Counted from the stretch's first letter, positions 18,561 to 27,695 are shown. The stretch: DNA of 64,000 bases from Ideonella sp. (GCA_016721465.1 JADKIA010000027.1:186001-250000), one strand, 5' to 3'. A program made the numbers and translations. Notes: generated from the sequence alone by a model not told the origin.

Positions 18561-19732
18561 CACTTGCTCAGCAACCGCATCGCGCCTTCCAGGCCGGCCA
18601 GCGAAAGCGGGAACATGCGTTGATTGACGAGCTGCTGCATCACGGCAATGCTTTGGCGGTACTGCCAGACGCCTTGTGGCTCGGGGTTGATCCAGGCGAA
18701 CTTGGGGAAGGCGTTGGTCAGGCGCTGGATCCACTCGGCACCAGGCTCTTCGTTGTTGTACTCGACGCTGCCGCCGGGCTGCAGGATCTCGTAGGGGCTC
18801 ATCGTGGCGTCGCCGACGAAGATGAGCTTGTAGTCCTTGTTGTACTTGCGGATGATGTCCCAGGTGGGCGTCTTCTCGCTGTAGCGGCGGCGGTTGTTCT
18901 TCCACATGAAGTCATAGACGCAGTTGTGGAAGTAATAGAACTCCAGGTGCTTGAACTCGGTCTTGGTGGCCGAGAAGAGTTCTTCGACACGGTGGATGTG
19001 CTCGTCCATCGTGCCGCCCACGTCCATCAGCAACAGCACCTTGACCTTGTTGTGGCGCTCGGGCACCAAGCGGATGTCCAGCATGCCGGCGTTGGCCGCG
19101 GTGGCGTGGATGGTGTCGTCCAGGTCGAGCTGGTCCGCAGCGCCTTCACGCGCGAAGCGGCGCAGGCGGCGCAGGGCCACCTTGATGTTGCGGGTGCCCA
19201 GCTCGAGCGTGTCGTCGTAGTCCTTGTAGGCGCGCTGGTCCCAGACCTTCACCGCGCTCTTGTTGCGGCCCTTGTCCTGCCCGATGCGGATGCCTTGCGG
19301 ATTGACACCATAGGCGCCGAAGGGGCTGGTGCCGCCGGTGCCGATCCACTTGTTGCCGCCTTCGTGGCGCTCTTTCTGTTCCTCGAAGCGTTTCTTCAAG
19401 GTCTCCATCAGCTCGTCCCAGCCCATCTTCTCGATCTTGGCCTTTTCCTCGGGGCTGAGCTCGAGTTCGAGGTTCTTGCGCAGCCACTCGAGCGGCACCT
19501 CCTTGGTGAAGTCGGTGAGCAATTCGACACCCTTGAAGTAGGCACCGAAGGCGCGGTCGAACTTGTCGAAGTGGGCTTCGTCCTTGACCAGCGACGTGCG
19601 CGCCAGGTAGTAGAAATCGTCGACCGAGGTGTCGATGACGCCCGCCTTCATCGCTTCGAGCAGGGTCAGGAATTCCTTGACCGAAACCGGCAGCTTGGCA
19701 GCGCGCAGCGTGAAGAAAAAGTTGATCAGCAT
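18560..19732 (-). CDS. VWA-domain protein of the CoxE-like family
   Basis: 390 residues, starting MLINFFFTLRAAKLPVSVKEFLTL, the usual opening of CoxE-like VWA proteins paired with MoxR ATPases. The VWA domain lies at about 205-390 (VKVLLLMDVGGTMDEHIHRV). The metal site that is DxSxS in classical VWA domains reads DVGGT here, as is common in this subgroup. The C-terminal sequence FAWINPEPQGVWQY is typical of it too. Such pairs act like chaperones that insert cofactors or assemble complexes, but no target is proven. Its expected MoxR partner is at 23805-24659, four kilobases upstream, separated by three genes. Its stop overlaps the tamA start. ATG 19732 is preceded by GAGGGTG. Confidence 0.85.
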   Translation of the reverse strand: MLINFFFTLRAAKLPVSVKEFLTLLEAMKAGVIDTSVDDFYYLARTSLVKDEAHFDKFDRAFGAYFKGVELLTDFTKEVPLEWLRKNLELELSPEEKAKIEKMGWDELMETLKKRFEEQKERHEGGNKWIGTGGTSPFGAYGVNPQGIRIGQDKGRNKSAVKVWDQRAYKDYDDTLELGTRNIKVALRRLRRFAREGAADQLDLDDTIHATAANAGMLDIRLVPERHNKVKVLLLMDVGGTMDEHIHRVEELFSATKTEFKHLEFYYFHNCVYDFMWKNNRRRYSEKTPTWDIIRKYNKDYKLIFVGDATMSPYEILQPGGSVEYNNEEPGAEWIQRLTNAFPKFAWINPEPQGVWQYRQSIAVMQQLVNQRMFPLSLAGLEGAMRLLSK

Positions 19733-19869
19733 GAACGTGCACCCTCGGGGCAACCCGCAGGGGTCGATTGTGGCGCAATGTGCCGAATCGGGTCCACCCG
19801 GGCTTGGCCTGGCTCAAGTTGCAGAATCCCGCGTCGATGCACGATGTTCGTACACCCCTGAAAGTCTGA

Positions 19870-21108
19870 ATGGATGGGTTTGGCGTCTGGTACCTGGGCA
19901 TGAGCCATGTGCAGTGGCTTTGGCTGATGGTCGGCCTGCAATTGGTGTTGTTCGGCTTGGGGTGGCTGGGGGCTGCCAGCCTGTCGGCTGAAGACCGGAC
20001 GAACATGCGCGGCCTGGGCATGTTCAACGTGGGCGTCGGCATCGGATTGCTCTTGGTGGGCATGCGCGGCTACCTGCCGTACTACGCCACGCACGCCCTG
20101 TCCAACGTGTGCTCCATGCTGTCCTTCGCCTTGCTCTGGCGGGCCGCGCTGGCGATGACGGGCGACCCGGGGCACGAGCGCGAGCAATGGACGCTCGCGC
20201 TGGTGGGGGCGCTGCTGCTGTTGTGGTTCGGGCGATCCCCGGAAACTGGCCAACAGCGCGTGACGGTGTACTTCCTCGTCGTGGCCTGGATCGCCTTTCG
20301 TGGCTGCTGGCAGGTGAGCCGACGCCTCTGGTCCGACCAATTGCGCTGGACGGCTGCGATCATGCTGATCACCGGTTGGCTGCTGGGCGGGCTGTTCCTG
20401 GGACGTGGCGCGAGCGGCTTGATGTCGGCGGTTTCCACCGAATTCACGTTCGATTCACCGCCCACGCTGATCCTGGCCTACGTGATCCTGGCGGCGGGCT
20501 TCACGGTGAATCTCGTATTCGCCAATCTCGTGTTCGGGCGCATGGTGCGGCAGCTGCGTCGATTGTCCCGACACGACATGCTGACCGGCCTGTACAACCG
20601 GCGGGCCATCGCCGATGCCCTGCAATTGGAGTGGCAGCGGTACCGGCGTGGCGGTCCGGCGTTTTCAGTGGCCTGCATCGACGTGGACCTGTTCAAGTCC
20701 ATCAACGATCGACACGGGCATGCCGCCGGTGATCAGGCCTTGGTCGGCATCGCCGGCTGCCTTCAGTCCCACATCCGGCCCGGCGATGTGATCGGCCGCA
20801 GTGGCGGCGAGGAGTTCTGGGCCCTGCTGATGTGCACGGACGGGCCCACGGCGGCGCAGGTGGCCGAGCGCATGCGGCAGGCGGTCGCCGAGGCCCGTGG
20901 TCTGCACCCGGATACTGGCAAATGCGTGACGGTGAGCATCGGCGTGGCCTTGGCTTGCAGCGCGGATGCATCGATCGATGCCATCGTGGCCCGGGCGGAC
21001 GCCGCCCTGTACCGGGCCAAGCACGCGGGCCGCAACCAGGTTTTCCTGGCGCAGGACGACGTTGGTGCGCCGGGCGCCGACTCAGCTGCGGACTTGGCCG
21101 CGACCTGA
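19870..21108 (+). CDS. Membrane-bound diguanylate cyclase (GGDEF domain)
   Basis: 412 residues. The first 225 form about seven membrane spans (for example residues 13-35, 50-66, 105-120, 133-145, 161-178, 198-220). The GGDEF domain follows from about 230 (RLSRHDMLTGLYNRR) with an intact active site GGEEF at 312-316. The product-inhibition site RxxD is present as RPGD at 303-306, exactly five residues before GGEEF. The enzyme should make cyclic di-GMP from two GTP and be feedback-inhibited. The membrane part has no named sensor domain. The ATG at 19870 has only a weak ribosome-binding site; 19900 is a possible alternative. Its 3' end overlaps the convergent S9 peptidase gene by 27 bases. Confidence 0.88.
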   Translation: MDGFGVWYLGMSHVQWLWLMVGLQLVLFGLGWLGAASLSAEDRTNMRGLGMFNVGVGIGLLLVGMRGYLPYYATHALSNVCSMLSFALLWRAALAMTGDPGHEREQWTLALVGALLLLWFGRSPETGQQRVTVYFLVVAWIAFRGCWQVSRRLWSDQLRWTAAIMLITGWLLGGLFLGRGASGLMSAVSTEFTFDSPPTLILAYVILAAGFTVNLVFANLVFGRMVRQLRRLSRHDMLTGLYNRRAIADALQLEWQRYRRGGPAFSVACIDVDLFKSINDRHGHAAGDQALVGIAGCLQSHIRPGDVIGRSGGEEFWALLMCTDGPTAAQVAERMRQAVAEARGLHPDTGKCVTVSIGVALACSADASIDAIVARADAALYRAKHAGRNQVFLAQDDVGAPGADSAADLAAT

Positions 21109-23103
21109 ACGGCGCGCCGGCCCGCCGAATTTGCGCAGCCAGGCGAAGAACTCGGTGTACCAGAGCTGGCTGTTGCGCGGCTTGAGCACCCAGTGGTTCT
21201 CGTCCGGGAACCACAGCAGCCGTGTCTCGATGCCGCGTGCCTGCAAGGTGTTGTAGTAGGCCAGGCCCTGCGCATCGGGCACCCGATAGTCCAGCGCACC
21301 GTGGACCACCAGTGTCGGCGTGTGCATCTGCCCGGCAAAGGCATGCGCGCTTCGTGCCTGCACCCGCGCCGGATCGTCCCAGTACCAGGTGCCCAGCTCC
21401 TTGGCGTGCCAGGCCCAGGCATCGTCGGCGAACATGGCGGTCCAGTCGAAGCAGCCCGCGTGACAGAGGTAGGCGGCGTAGCGACCCGGCTTCACGTGGC
21501 CGTTCATCCAGGCCACCATGAAGCCCCCGTAGCTGCCACCCGCGGCGTACACCCGACTGCGGTCGACCCAGGGCTTGCGCAGCAGCACCGTGGTGGCCGC
21601 TTCGATGTCCTGCAGTTCCAACTCACCCCAACGGTGCGTGATGCTGTCGAGAAAAGCGTGGCCGAAGCCCGATGAGCCGTGGTAGTTGACCACCGCGACC
21701 ACCTGGCCCTGGGCCGCGAACACCGGATGGTTCCAGCGGTAGTGCCAGTTGTCACCCACGCTGGTGTGCGGCCCACCGTGGATCACTTGCAGCAGCGGGT
21801 ATTGCTTGCCTTCATCGAAGCCGGGCGGATAGAACAGCCAGACCTGCACCGGGTCGCCCAGCGCACCGCGCACGCTGGTTTCCTCCACACGGCCCAGGCG
21901 CAGCCCGGCCATGACGCGGTCGTTGACGTGCTCGATGCGGCGTGGTGCCTGCCCCGGGCGATGCACATGCAGGCGCCCCGGGTGATCGGCCGCGTCGGCC
22001 AGCGTGACCAAGGTGCCGGCCCGCAGATCCCAGCCCTGCACCCAGCCACCGCGGACGGCCAGCTCGGCCTGGCGAGTGGCCAGATCGAAGCGCCACAGGT
22101 GGCGTCGGCCACGCTCTTCGGCCGCCAGCAACACGCTTCGGCCCTCGTCGTCCCACAGCAAGGGCCCGTGCACGCTGCGGTCCCATTCGGCGCTGAGCAC
22201 CTGGTGGCCATCGCCGCGCACCCAAAGCGCCAGTTGATTGGGCATGGTGTGCTTCAGGCCCTGGTGGCTGGCGACGAAGGCCACGCTGCTGCCGTCGGGG
22301 CTGTAGCGGGGTGAACCGAAATCCCAGTCGGCGTCGTGCGCGATGGGGGTGATCCGGCCATTGCGCAGGTCCACTTCCGCCAGGGCAAAGCGCCCATCAC
22401 TGCGCTTGCGCACCGCGGGGTCGCAGGCGAACACGGCCTTGCGGCCATCCGGCGAGATGTCGAAGCATTGCGCATCGGGCTCGCCGCGAGACAGCTCGAC
22501 ATCGCTGCCTTCGAACAGGTCGCGCACGCGGCCGGTGGCGATGTCCATCACATGCAGGTGCGGCACCCGGCCCATGGGCACGAAGTGGTCCCAGTAGCGA
22601 TAGAAGGCCTGGTCGGTGACATAGCCCGTGGCCAGCCTGGCCTTGTGCTCACGCAAGGCCTTGGCCTGGGCCTTGACGCCCTTGAGCTCGGGCCAGACCC
22701 AGGACACGAAGACGATGCGTCGCCCGTCCGGACACCAGCGAAAGGCGTCGATGCCCGTGGCCACCTCGCCCACGCGCTGGGCCTCACCGCCATCGGCGCC
22801 GATCACGTAGAACTGGGTTTCCTCGTCCTTGCGCCCCTGCTGCTCACGCCGCGCGGTGAAGCCGATGCGGTCGCCTTGTGGCGAAAAGGCCGGCTGGGTG
22901 TCCTTGTCACCGCAGTGCGTCAGTGCCCTGGGCTGGCCGCCGAGGGTGGACAGCAAACAGAGCGACGTGCTGGCCTTGTTCTCTGCCATCGAGTAACGGC
23001 TCAAGGTGCAAACGGCTTGCGCTCCGTCGGGCGACAGGCTCGGCGAGCCCAGCCGCTCCAGCTGCCACAGGTCGTCCACCGAGATCGGCTTCTTGCGTGC
23101 CAT
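21082..23103 (-). CDS. S9-family prolyl oligopeptidase-type peptidase
   Basis: 673 residues. The N-terminal half is a beta-propeller with repeated WD-like blades (SPDGAQAVCTLSRYS, FSPQGDRIGFTAR, YSPDGSSVAFVAS). The C-terminal alpha/beta hydrolase carries the nucleophile in AAGGSYGGFM, the acid in HGALDYRVP and the histidine in PDENHWVLKP, in the right order for the S9C acylaminoacyl-peptidase group. No signal peptide is seen, so it is likely cytoplasmic and cuts short peptides. Start ATG 23103 gives MARKKPISVDDLWQLERLGS, the normal N-terminus of the family. It lies between the VWA and MoxR genes on the same strand as both. Confidence 0.9.
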   Translation of the reverse strand: MARKKPISVDDLWQLERLGSPSLSPDGAQAVCTLSRYSMAENKASTSLCLLSTLGGQPRALTHCGDKDTQPAFSPQGDRIGFTARREQQGRKDEETQFYVIGADGGEAQRVGEVATGIDAFRWCPDGRRIVFVSWVWPELKGVKAQAKALREHKARLATGYVTDQAFYRYWDHFVPMGRVPHLHVMDIATGRVRDLFEGSDVELSRGEPDAQCFDISPDGRKAVFACDPAVRKRSDGRFALAEVDLRNGRITPIAHDADWDFGSPRYSPDGSSVAFVASHQGLKHTMPNQLALWVRGDGHQVLSAEWDRSVHGPLLWDDEGRSVLLAAEERGRRHLWRFDLATRQAELAVRGGWVQGWDLRAGTLVTLADAADHPGRLHVHRPGQAPRRIEHVNDRVMAGLRLGRVEETSVRGALGDPVQVWLFYPPGFDEGKQYPLLQVIHGGPHTSVGDNWHYRWNHPVFAAQGQVVAVVNYHGSSGFGHAFLDSITHRWGELELQDIEAATTVLLRKPWVDRSRVYAAGGSYGGFMVAWMNGHVKPGRYAAYLCHAGCFDWTAMFADDAWAWHAKELGTWYWDDPARVQARSAHAFAGQMHTPTLVVHGALDYRVPDAQGLAYYNTLQARGIETRLLWFPDENHWVLKPRNSQLWYTEFFAWLRKFGGPARRSGRGQVRS

Positions 23104-23188
23104 GGCCAGGCTCCGTTGAGGTGGGGGATTCAGCCTGAATCTCAGAACTGCCGCGCCATGCTGGTCCCCGGGCACGGCACCGGGTGGG

Positions 23189-23785
23189 TCAGCGCGGCCT
23201 GGTGAGTTGCCAGTCCAGGTGCGCACGCACCGTCGGCCATTCGTCGGCGGTGATGCTGTAGACGGCGGTGTCGCGCAGCGTGCCGTTGGCGGCCACCTGA
23301 TGGTTGCGCAGCATGCCATCGAGCTGGGCGCCGAGGCGCTCGATGGCACGTCGGCTCTGCGTGTTGAATCGGTGGGTGCGGAACTCCACCGCGATGCAGC
23401 CCAAGCTGTCGAACGCGTGGGCCAGCAGCATGCGCTTGCACTCAGTGTTGAGTGGGGTGCGCTGCACGCTGCGGGCATACCAGGTGGACCCGATCTCCAG
23501 GCGCTGATTCGCGTTGTCCACGTTCATGTAGGTGGTCATGCCGACGACGCGGCCGGTGGCATCCTGCACCGTGAACGGCAGCATGGACCTGGCCGCCTGC
23601 AGCCCCAGGCGGCGCTCGATCTCGGCCACCATGCCCTCGGGTGTGGGCACGGCCGTGTACCAGAGCTGCTCAAGGTTGCCGTCTCTCACGGCGTCGCACT
23701 GCGCCGGGGCATGGTCCAGCGACAGCGGCACCAGACGGGCATGCTGCCCAAGCAGTGTGACAGGGCTGCAGATGGCGGGCTTCAT
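23189..23785 (-). CDS. GNAT-family N-acetyltransferase
   Basis: 198 residues from ATG 23785; a GTG 12 bases upstream is an alternative. The protein resembles the RimJ/RimL-like branch of GNAT enzymes that act on amino acids, peptides or small amines: GQHARLVPLSLDHAPA at the start, VVGMTTYMNVDNANQRLEIGSTWY in the middle, and RTPLNTECKRMLLAHAFDSLG, which corresponds to the acetyl-CoA-binding helix and its loop. The final part EFRTHRFNTQSRRAIERLGAQ is the usual motif B region. Substrate unknown. Only 19 bases separate it from the moxR stop, and it precedes the S9 peptidase, so the three are likely co-transcribed. Confidence 0.82.
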   Translation of the reverse strand: MKPAICSPVTLLGQHARLVPLSLDHAPAQCDAVRDGNLEQLWYTAVPTPEGMVAEIERRLGLQAARSMLPFTVQDATGRVVGMTTYMNVDNANQRLEIGSTWYARSVQRTPLNTECKRMLLAHAFDSLGCIAVEFRTHRFNTQSRRAIERLGAQLDGMLRNHQVAANGTLRDTAVYSITADEWPTVRAHLDWQLTRPR

Positions 23786-23804
23786 GGGTGCTGCCACGGC
23801 GCGA

Positions 23805-24659
23805 TCAGCGGTTGTGGCGCTGCATGAACACGAGTTTCTCGAACAGGGTCACGTCCTGCTCGTTCTTCAGCAGGGCACCCACCAGCGGTGGCACGGCCAC
23901 CTTGTCGTCCTTGCTTTGCAGTGCCTCGAGCGGAATGTCCTCAGCCACCAGCAGCTTCAGCCAATCGAGCAACTCGGAGGTGGAGGGCTTCTTCTTCAGG
24001 CCCGGCAGGTTGCGCACGTCGTAGAAGGTCTTCATCGCCGCCGTGAGCAGCTCCTTCTTGAGGCCGGGGAAGTGCACGTCGACGATGCTCTTCATGGTCT
24101 CGGAGTCGGGGAACTTGATGTAGTGGAAGAAGCAGCGGCGCAGGAAGGCGTCGGGCAGTTCCTTCTCGTTGTTGGAGGTGATGAACACCACCGGCCGGTG
24201 CTTGGCGCGCACCAGCTCGCGCGTCTCGTAGACGTAGAACTCCATGCGGTCGATCTCGCGCAGCAGATCGTTCGGAAACTCGATGTCCGCCTTGTCGATT
24301 TCGTCGATCAGCAAAGCGACGGGTTCGTCGGCCGTGAAGGCCTGCCACAGCACGCCCTGGACGATGTAGTTGCGGATGTCCTTCACGCGCTCAGAGCTGT
24401 CGGCATCGGACAACTGGCTGTCGCGCAGGCGATTCACCGCGTCGTATTCGTACAGGCCTTGCTGGGCCTTGGTGGTGCTCTTGATGTGCCACTGCATCAG
24501 CGGCATGCCCAGCGCCGTGGCCACCTCCTCGGCCAGCATGGTCTTGCCGGTGCCGGGCTCGCCCTTGACCAGCAACGGCCGTTTGAGCGTGATGGCCGCA
24601 TTCACCGCGAGCATCAGATCCTGGGTGGCGACGTAGTTGCTGGTGCCTTGAAATTTCAT
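23805..24659 (-). CDS. MoxR-family AAA+ ATPase
   Basis: 284 residues. Walker A is GEPGTGKT, Walker B is VALLIDEIDKAD, and sensor 1 is VFITSNNEKELPDAFLRRC; the arrangement and the opening MKFQGTSNYVATQDLMLAVN are typical of MoxR ATPases of the beta-proteobacterial type paired with a CoxE-like VWA protein. MoxR proteins are thought to remodel partner proteins during cofactor insertion or complex assembly. The ATG at 24659 removes an unrelated upstream extension. The matching VWA gene lies at 18560-19732 on the same strand with a GNAT gene, an S9 peptidase and a divergent cyclase in between. The gene starts opposite cytochrome c4, from which it is divergently transcribed. Confidence 0.92.
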   Translation of the reverse strand: MKFQGTSNYVATQDLMLAVNAAITLKRPLLVKGEPGTGKTMLAEEVATALGMPLMQWHIKSTTKAQQGLYEYDAVNRLRDSQLSDADSSERVKDIRNYIVQGVLWQAFTADEPVALLIDEIDKADIEFPNDLLREIDRMEFYVYETRELVRAKHRPVVFITSNNEKELPDAFLRRCFFHYIKFPDSETMKSIVDVHFPGLKKELLTAAMKTFYDVRNLPGLKKKPSTSELLDWLKLLVAEDIPLEALQSKDDKVAVPPLVGALLKNEQDVTLFEKLVFMQRHNR

Positions 24660-24707
24660 GGGGTAGGCCAGTGAAAATGGGGTTCGGATCAGTATAAGTG
24701 GCAGACC

Positions 24708-24713
24708 TATAAT
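24708..24713 (+). promoter_or_regulatory. Candidate -10 box (TATAAT) for the cytochrome c4 gene
   Basis: A perfect TATAAT in the 134-base region between divergent moxR and cytochrome c4, 81 bases before the ATG at 24794. No good -35 box is found 16-18 bases upstream (CGGATC at 17). On the other strand, TATACT (24691-24696) could serve moxR. Confidence 0.45.
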
Positions 24714-24793
24714 CGCCGGATTGACGCAGGATTGGTCAATTCGAGCGCGTTCCTGGCCCCACGGCTTCCCATCGTCGAAACCACCTCCACGCA

Positions 24794-25474
24794 ATGATCA
24801 AGAAAGCCCTTCCCCTGCTGCTGGCCCTGGCTGGCCTGTCGTCGTTGGCCCAGGCCCAAGGCACCCCGGCCGGTGATGCCGCCAAGGGCGCGGGCAAGGC
24901 GGCGATGTGCATCGGATGCCACGGCATCGTCGGTTACCAGGCCACCTTTCCGGAACTGCACAAGGTGCCCATGATTTCGGGGCAGGGCGGCAAGTACATC
25001 GTCACGTCGCTGCAGGCCTATGCCAAGGGCGATCGCAAGCACCCGACGATGCGCAGCATTGCGGGCTCGCTCTCCGAGCAGGACATGGCCGATCTGGCTG
25101 CGTTCTATGAGTCCCACGGCAAGTCGGCCGCGCCAGCGACCGCCGCACCGGTGCAAGCCCCGGATGCCCTGAAGGATCGCCTGGCGGCCTGCGCCGCCTG
25201 CCATGGCCCGAACTTCAACGCGCCCATCGATCCCGGCTATCCGCGCCTGGCGGGGCAACATGCCGACTACCTGGCGGTGGCGCTGCGCTCGTATCACACC
25301 GATGGCAACCCCATGGTGGGCCGCAGCAACCCGACGATGCGTGGCCAGGTGATGCAGGAAGCCGATGGCAAGAAGAAGATGACCTTCAGCCGCGCCGAGG
25401 AAAAGCAGATTGCCGCCTTCATTGCGGCGCTGCCCGGCGACCTGAAGGTGGTGCCGCAGTCCGGCCGTCATTGA
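24794..25474 (+). CDS. Cytochrome c4 (di-heme c-type cytochrome)
   Basis: 226 residues with a Sec signal peptide (MIKKALPLLLALAGLSSLAQA, cleaved after QAQ or nearby) and two class I heme c domains. The heme-binding motifs are CIGCH at 39-43 and CAACH at 133-137, with a proline/alanine-rich hinge (APATAAPVQAPD) between the halves. It is the periplasmic high-potential carrier that brings electrons from the bc1 complex to terminal oxidases, known in betaproteobacteria. A clear Rho-independent terminator follows 21 bases after the stop. The ribosome-binding site is poor, with only purine-poor sequence before ATG. Confidence 0.9.
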   Translation: MIKKALPLLLALAGLSSLAQAQGTPAGDAAKGAGKAAMCIGCHGIVGYQATFPELHKVPMISGQGGKYIVTSLQAYAKGDRKHPTMRSIAGSLSEQDMADLAAFYESHGKSAAPATAAPVQAPDALKDRLAACAACHGPNFNAPIDPGYPRLAGQHADYLAVALRSYHTDGNPMVGRSNPTMRGQVMQEADGKKKMTFSRAEEKQIAAFIAALPGDLKVVPQSGRH

Positions 25475-25495
25475 CCGACCTGGCGCCGATCCATC

Positions 25496-25525
25496 AACCG
25501 CTGCCTCGTGCAGCGGTTTTTGTTT
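25496..25525 (+). terminator. Rho-independent terminator after cytochrome c4
   Basis: AACCGCTGC, loop CTCGT, GCAGCGGTT then TTTGTTT. A 9-bp perfect stem and a T-run, 21 bases after the stop codon at 25474, separate this gene from the HD-GYP gene. Confidence 0.92.
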
Positions 25526-25575
25526 GTGCGCAGCATCAAGCCGAAGGCGGTGGCTGCCGATATCCAGCCACCACC

Positions 25576-26877
25576 ATGCCCGGCGCAAACACCCACCTGA
25601 AACGCATCCCCGTGGCCGACGTGCGGCTGGGTATGCACGTGCATGCCCTCGACGGCGCCTGGCTCGACCACCCGTTCTGGAAGACCCGCTTCGTTTTGGC
25701 CGACCCTGCCGACCTGACGAAATTGCGAAGCAGCCGCGTGGCCACCTGCTGGATCGACACCTCGCGCGGGCTGGATGTGGCCACCAAGGACACCGGCGTG
25801 ACGCCGCAGCACGGTGCGGTCGCCCCAGCGCATCGATCGGCCCCGCACGAGCCGGTTCGTGGCACGCCGCATGGCTCGGCGCTGCCCGCGCAGCCTGCTT
25901 CGAGTCCGCAGGCTTCGCAGCCCATGGGCGCCGAACTGCTCAAGGCGGCCGAACTGTGTCGCCGCTCGCGCGAAGCGGTGACCTCGATGTTCCATGAAGC
26001 GCGCCTGGGCAAGGCGGTGGATGCCGAGAAGTGCCTGCCCCTGGTCGACGAGATCGCCGCTTCGGTGGCGCGCAACCCGGGCGCCATGGTCAGCCTGGCG
26101 CGGCTCAAGTCGCAGGACGCCTACACCTACCTGCACTCGATGGCCGTGTGCGCGTTGATGGTGTCACTGGGCCGCACGCTGGGCATGGATGACGCCCAAT
26201 GCCGCGACGCCGGCCTGGCAGGGCTGCTGCACGACCTGGGCAAGGCCGCGATGCCCTTGGACGTGCTGAACAAGCCCGGCAAGCTCACCGAGCCCGAATT
26301 CGACATCATCCGGACGCACCCGTTGCGCGGTTACGAGATGCTGCAGGAATCGCGCGGCGCCACGCCCGGCGCCATGGAGGTGTGCCTGCACCACCACGAG
26401 CGCATGGACGGCCAGGGCTACCCGGCCCGCGAACCCGGCGAACAGCTGAGCCTGTTGACCCGGATGGGCGCGGTGTGCGACGTCTACGACGCCATCACCT
26501 CCAACCGCCCCTACAAACAGGGCTGGGATCCGGCGGAGTCGATCGCGCGCATGGGCAGTTGGAAGGGGCACTTCGACGACGAGGTGTTCCGTGCCTTCGT
26601 CCGCAGCCTGGGCATCTACCCGACGGGCTCGCTGGTGCGCCTGGCGTCCGAACGCCTGGCGGTGGTCATGGAGCAGAACGCCGACCTGCCGACCGCGCCG
26701 GTGGTCAAGGCCTTCTTCTCCTTGCGCACGTCGATGCCGACCAACCCGCAACTGGTCGACCTGAGCCGGCCCGGCTGTGCGGACCGCATCCTGGACCGCG
26801 AGCCGCCCGGGCGCTGGAACTTTGCGCAACTGGACGTGCTTTGGGCCGGCGAAGAGGCCCTGGCCCTGCGCCAGTGA
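25576..26877 (+). CDS. HD-GYP domain cyclic di-GMP phosphodiesterase with N-terminal DUF3391
   Basis: 433 residues. The N-terminus (LKRIPVADVRLGMHVHALDG, then LRSSRVATCWIDTSRG) is DUF3391, frequent in front of HD-GYP proteins. A disordered Pro/Ala-rich stretch links it to the HD-GYP domain (about 165-390), whose motifs are intact: LLHDLGKAAMPLDVLNKPGKLT (HD...K), HHHERMDGQGYP with the GYP motif, and CDVYDAITSNRPYK. Intact metal ligands and GYP imply hydrolysis of cyclic di-GMP. It sits between cytochrome c4 and a CopZ-like gene, with a strong terminator before it. Regulation by oxygen or nucleotide is not evident from its sequence. A diguanylate cyclase lies four kilobases upstream. Confidence 0.9.
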   Translation: MPGANTHLKRIPVADVRLGMHVHALDGAWLDHPFWKTRFVLADPADLTKLRSSRVATCWIDTSRGLDVATKDTGVTPQHGAVAPAHRSAPHEPVRGTPHGSALPAQPASSPQASQPMGAELLKAAELCRRSREAVTSMFHEARLGKAVDAEKCLPLVDEIAASVARNPGAMVSLARLKSQDAYTYLHSMAVCALMVSLGRTLGMDDAQCRDAGLAGLLHDLGKAAMPLDVLNKPGKLTEPEFDIIRTHPLRGYEMLQESRGATPGAMEVCLHHHERMDGQGYPAREPGEQLSLLTRMGAVCDVYDAITSNRPYKQGWDPAESIARMGSWKGHFDDEVFRAFVRSLGIYPTGSLVRLASERLAVVMEQNADLPTAPVVKAFFSLRTSMPTNPQLVDLSRPGCADRILDREPPGRWNFAQLDVLWAGEEALALRQ

Positions 26878-26968
26878 AGGCCGGGCGATCCGCGGCACAT
26901 TGATCGAGATCCAGCGCGGCCGGAGCCTCCGGGTCGATACTCGCGGCTCGTTCATCCCAGGACTTGCC

Positions 26969-27160
26969 ATGATCGAATTGACCCTTCCCACGATGACCTG
27001 CGGCCACTGCGTGCGCAGCGTCACCGAAACGGTGCAGCGCGTGGACGCCGCGGCCACCCTGAAGATCGACCTGCCCACGCACCATGTCGTGATCGATTCG
27101 CAACAGCCCACAGACCGTTTCGTGGCCGCCTTGACCGAAGAAGGCTACGCGCCGGCTTGA
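26969..27160 (+). CDS. Heavy-metal-associated (HMA) domain protein, CopZ-like
   Basis: 63 residues comprising a single HMA domain: the metal-binding motif MTCGHC (residues 9-14), conserved Val/Leu/Asp positions (VTETVQRVDAAATLKIDLP) and the C-terminal ALTEEGYAPA. These are cytoplasmic copper chaperones in many bacteria, handing Cu(I) to ATPases. No copper ATPase is seen nearby, so the partner is unknown. The start is ATG 26969, preceded by AGGA six bases upstream. Confidence 0.85.
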   Translation: MIELTLPTMTCGHCVRSVTETVQRVDAAATLKIDLPTHHVVIDSQQPTDRFVAALTEEGYAPA

Positions 27161-27192
27161 CACCTGAAGCGCGTGGACGCTGATTCCAAGTG

Positions 27193-27624
27193 CTATCGCG
27201 TGGCCCGCTGGCGCACGGCCTCGAGATAGGCCTGGCCGTCCGGCGGCAGTCCGCTGCGCTGCGACGCCCACACCATCTCGCCCAGGCATTCCATGGTCTC
27301 GTGGTGCGCCAGGTGCAGTGAATTGCGGCGTACGGCCAGCAACTTCACCGCCTGCCGGATGCCGGTGGGCTGATCGATGCCGCACTGTTCCGTGATGGAC
27401 AAGTGCATGGACAGGTGCAGGAAGGGGTTGGTGCGCCCCTCTTCGACGGTGTAGACGGCGGCGAGGGCCGCGTCCACGTCGTGCAGGTCGGCGTGGTATT
27501 CGGGGTGCTCATCCAGCCAGGGTGCGGCCAGGGCCTCCATCGGCGTGAGCGGCAGGCCGTCGCGCTGCTTGCGCCAGGTGTCGCAGAAGAAGCGCCGCAC
27601 GTCGTGTTGGCTGGGCTGGAACAT
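27193..27624 (-). CDS. DUF1841 family protein
   Basis: 143 residues: MFQPSQHDVRRFFCDTWRKQR, then PLTPMEALAAPWLDEHPEYH and LHLSMHLSITEQCGID, the conserved blocks of DUF1841. This family is common in beta- and some gammaproteobacteria, is cytoplasmic, and has no known role. The C-terminal half (VWASQRSGLPPDGQAYLEAVRQR) is usual. It is transcribed after kefC on the same strand with a 71-base gap. Function not assigned. Confidence 0.85.
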   Translation of the reverse strand: MFQPSQHDVRRFFCDTWRKQRDGLPLTPMEALAAPWLDEHPEYHADLHDVDAALAAVYTVEEGRTNPFLHLSMHLSITEQCGIDQPTGIRQAVKLLAVRRNSLHLAHHETMECLGEMVWASQRSGLPPDGQAYLEAVRQRATR

Positions 27625-27695
27625 GGGGACTCGTTGGATGCGGCCGCGGCCTTCGGGATGCCATCGATTGTCGCTGCTGGCGAAGGAGCGACCGA

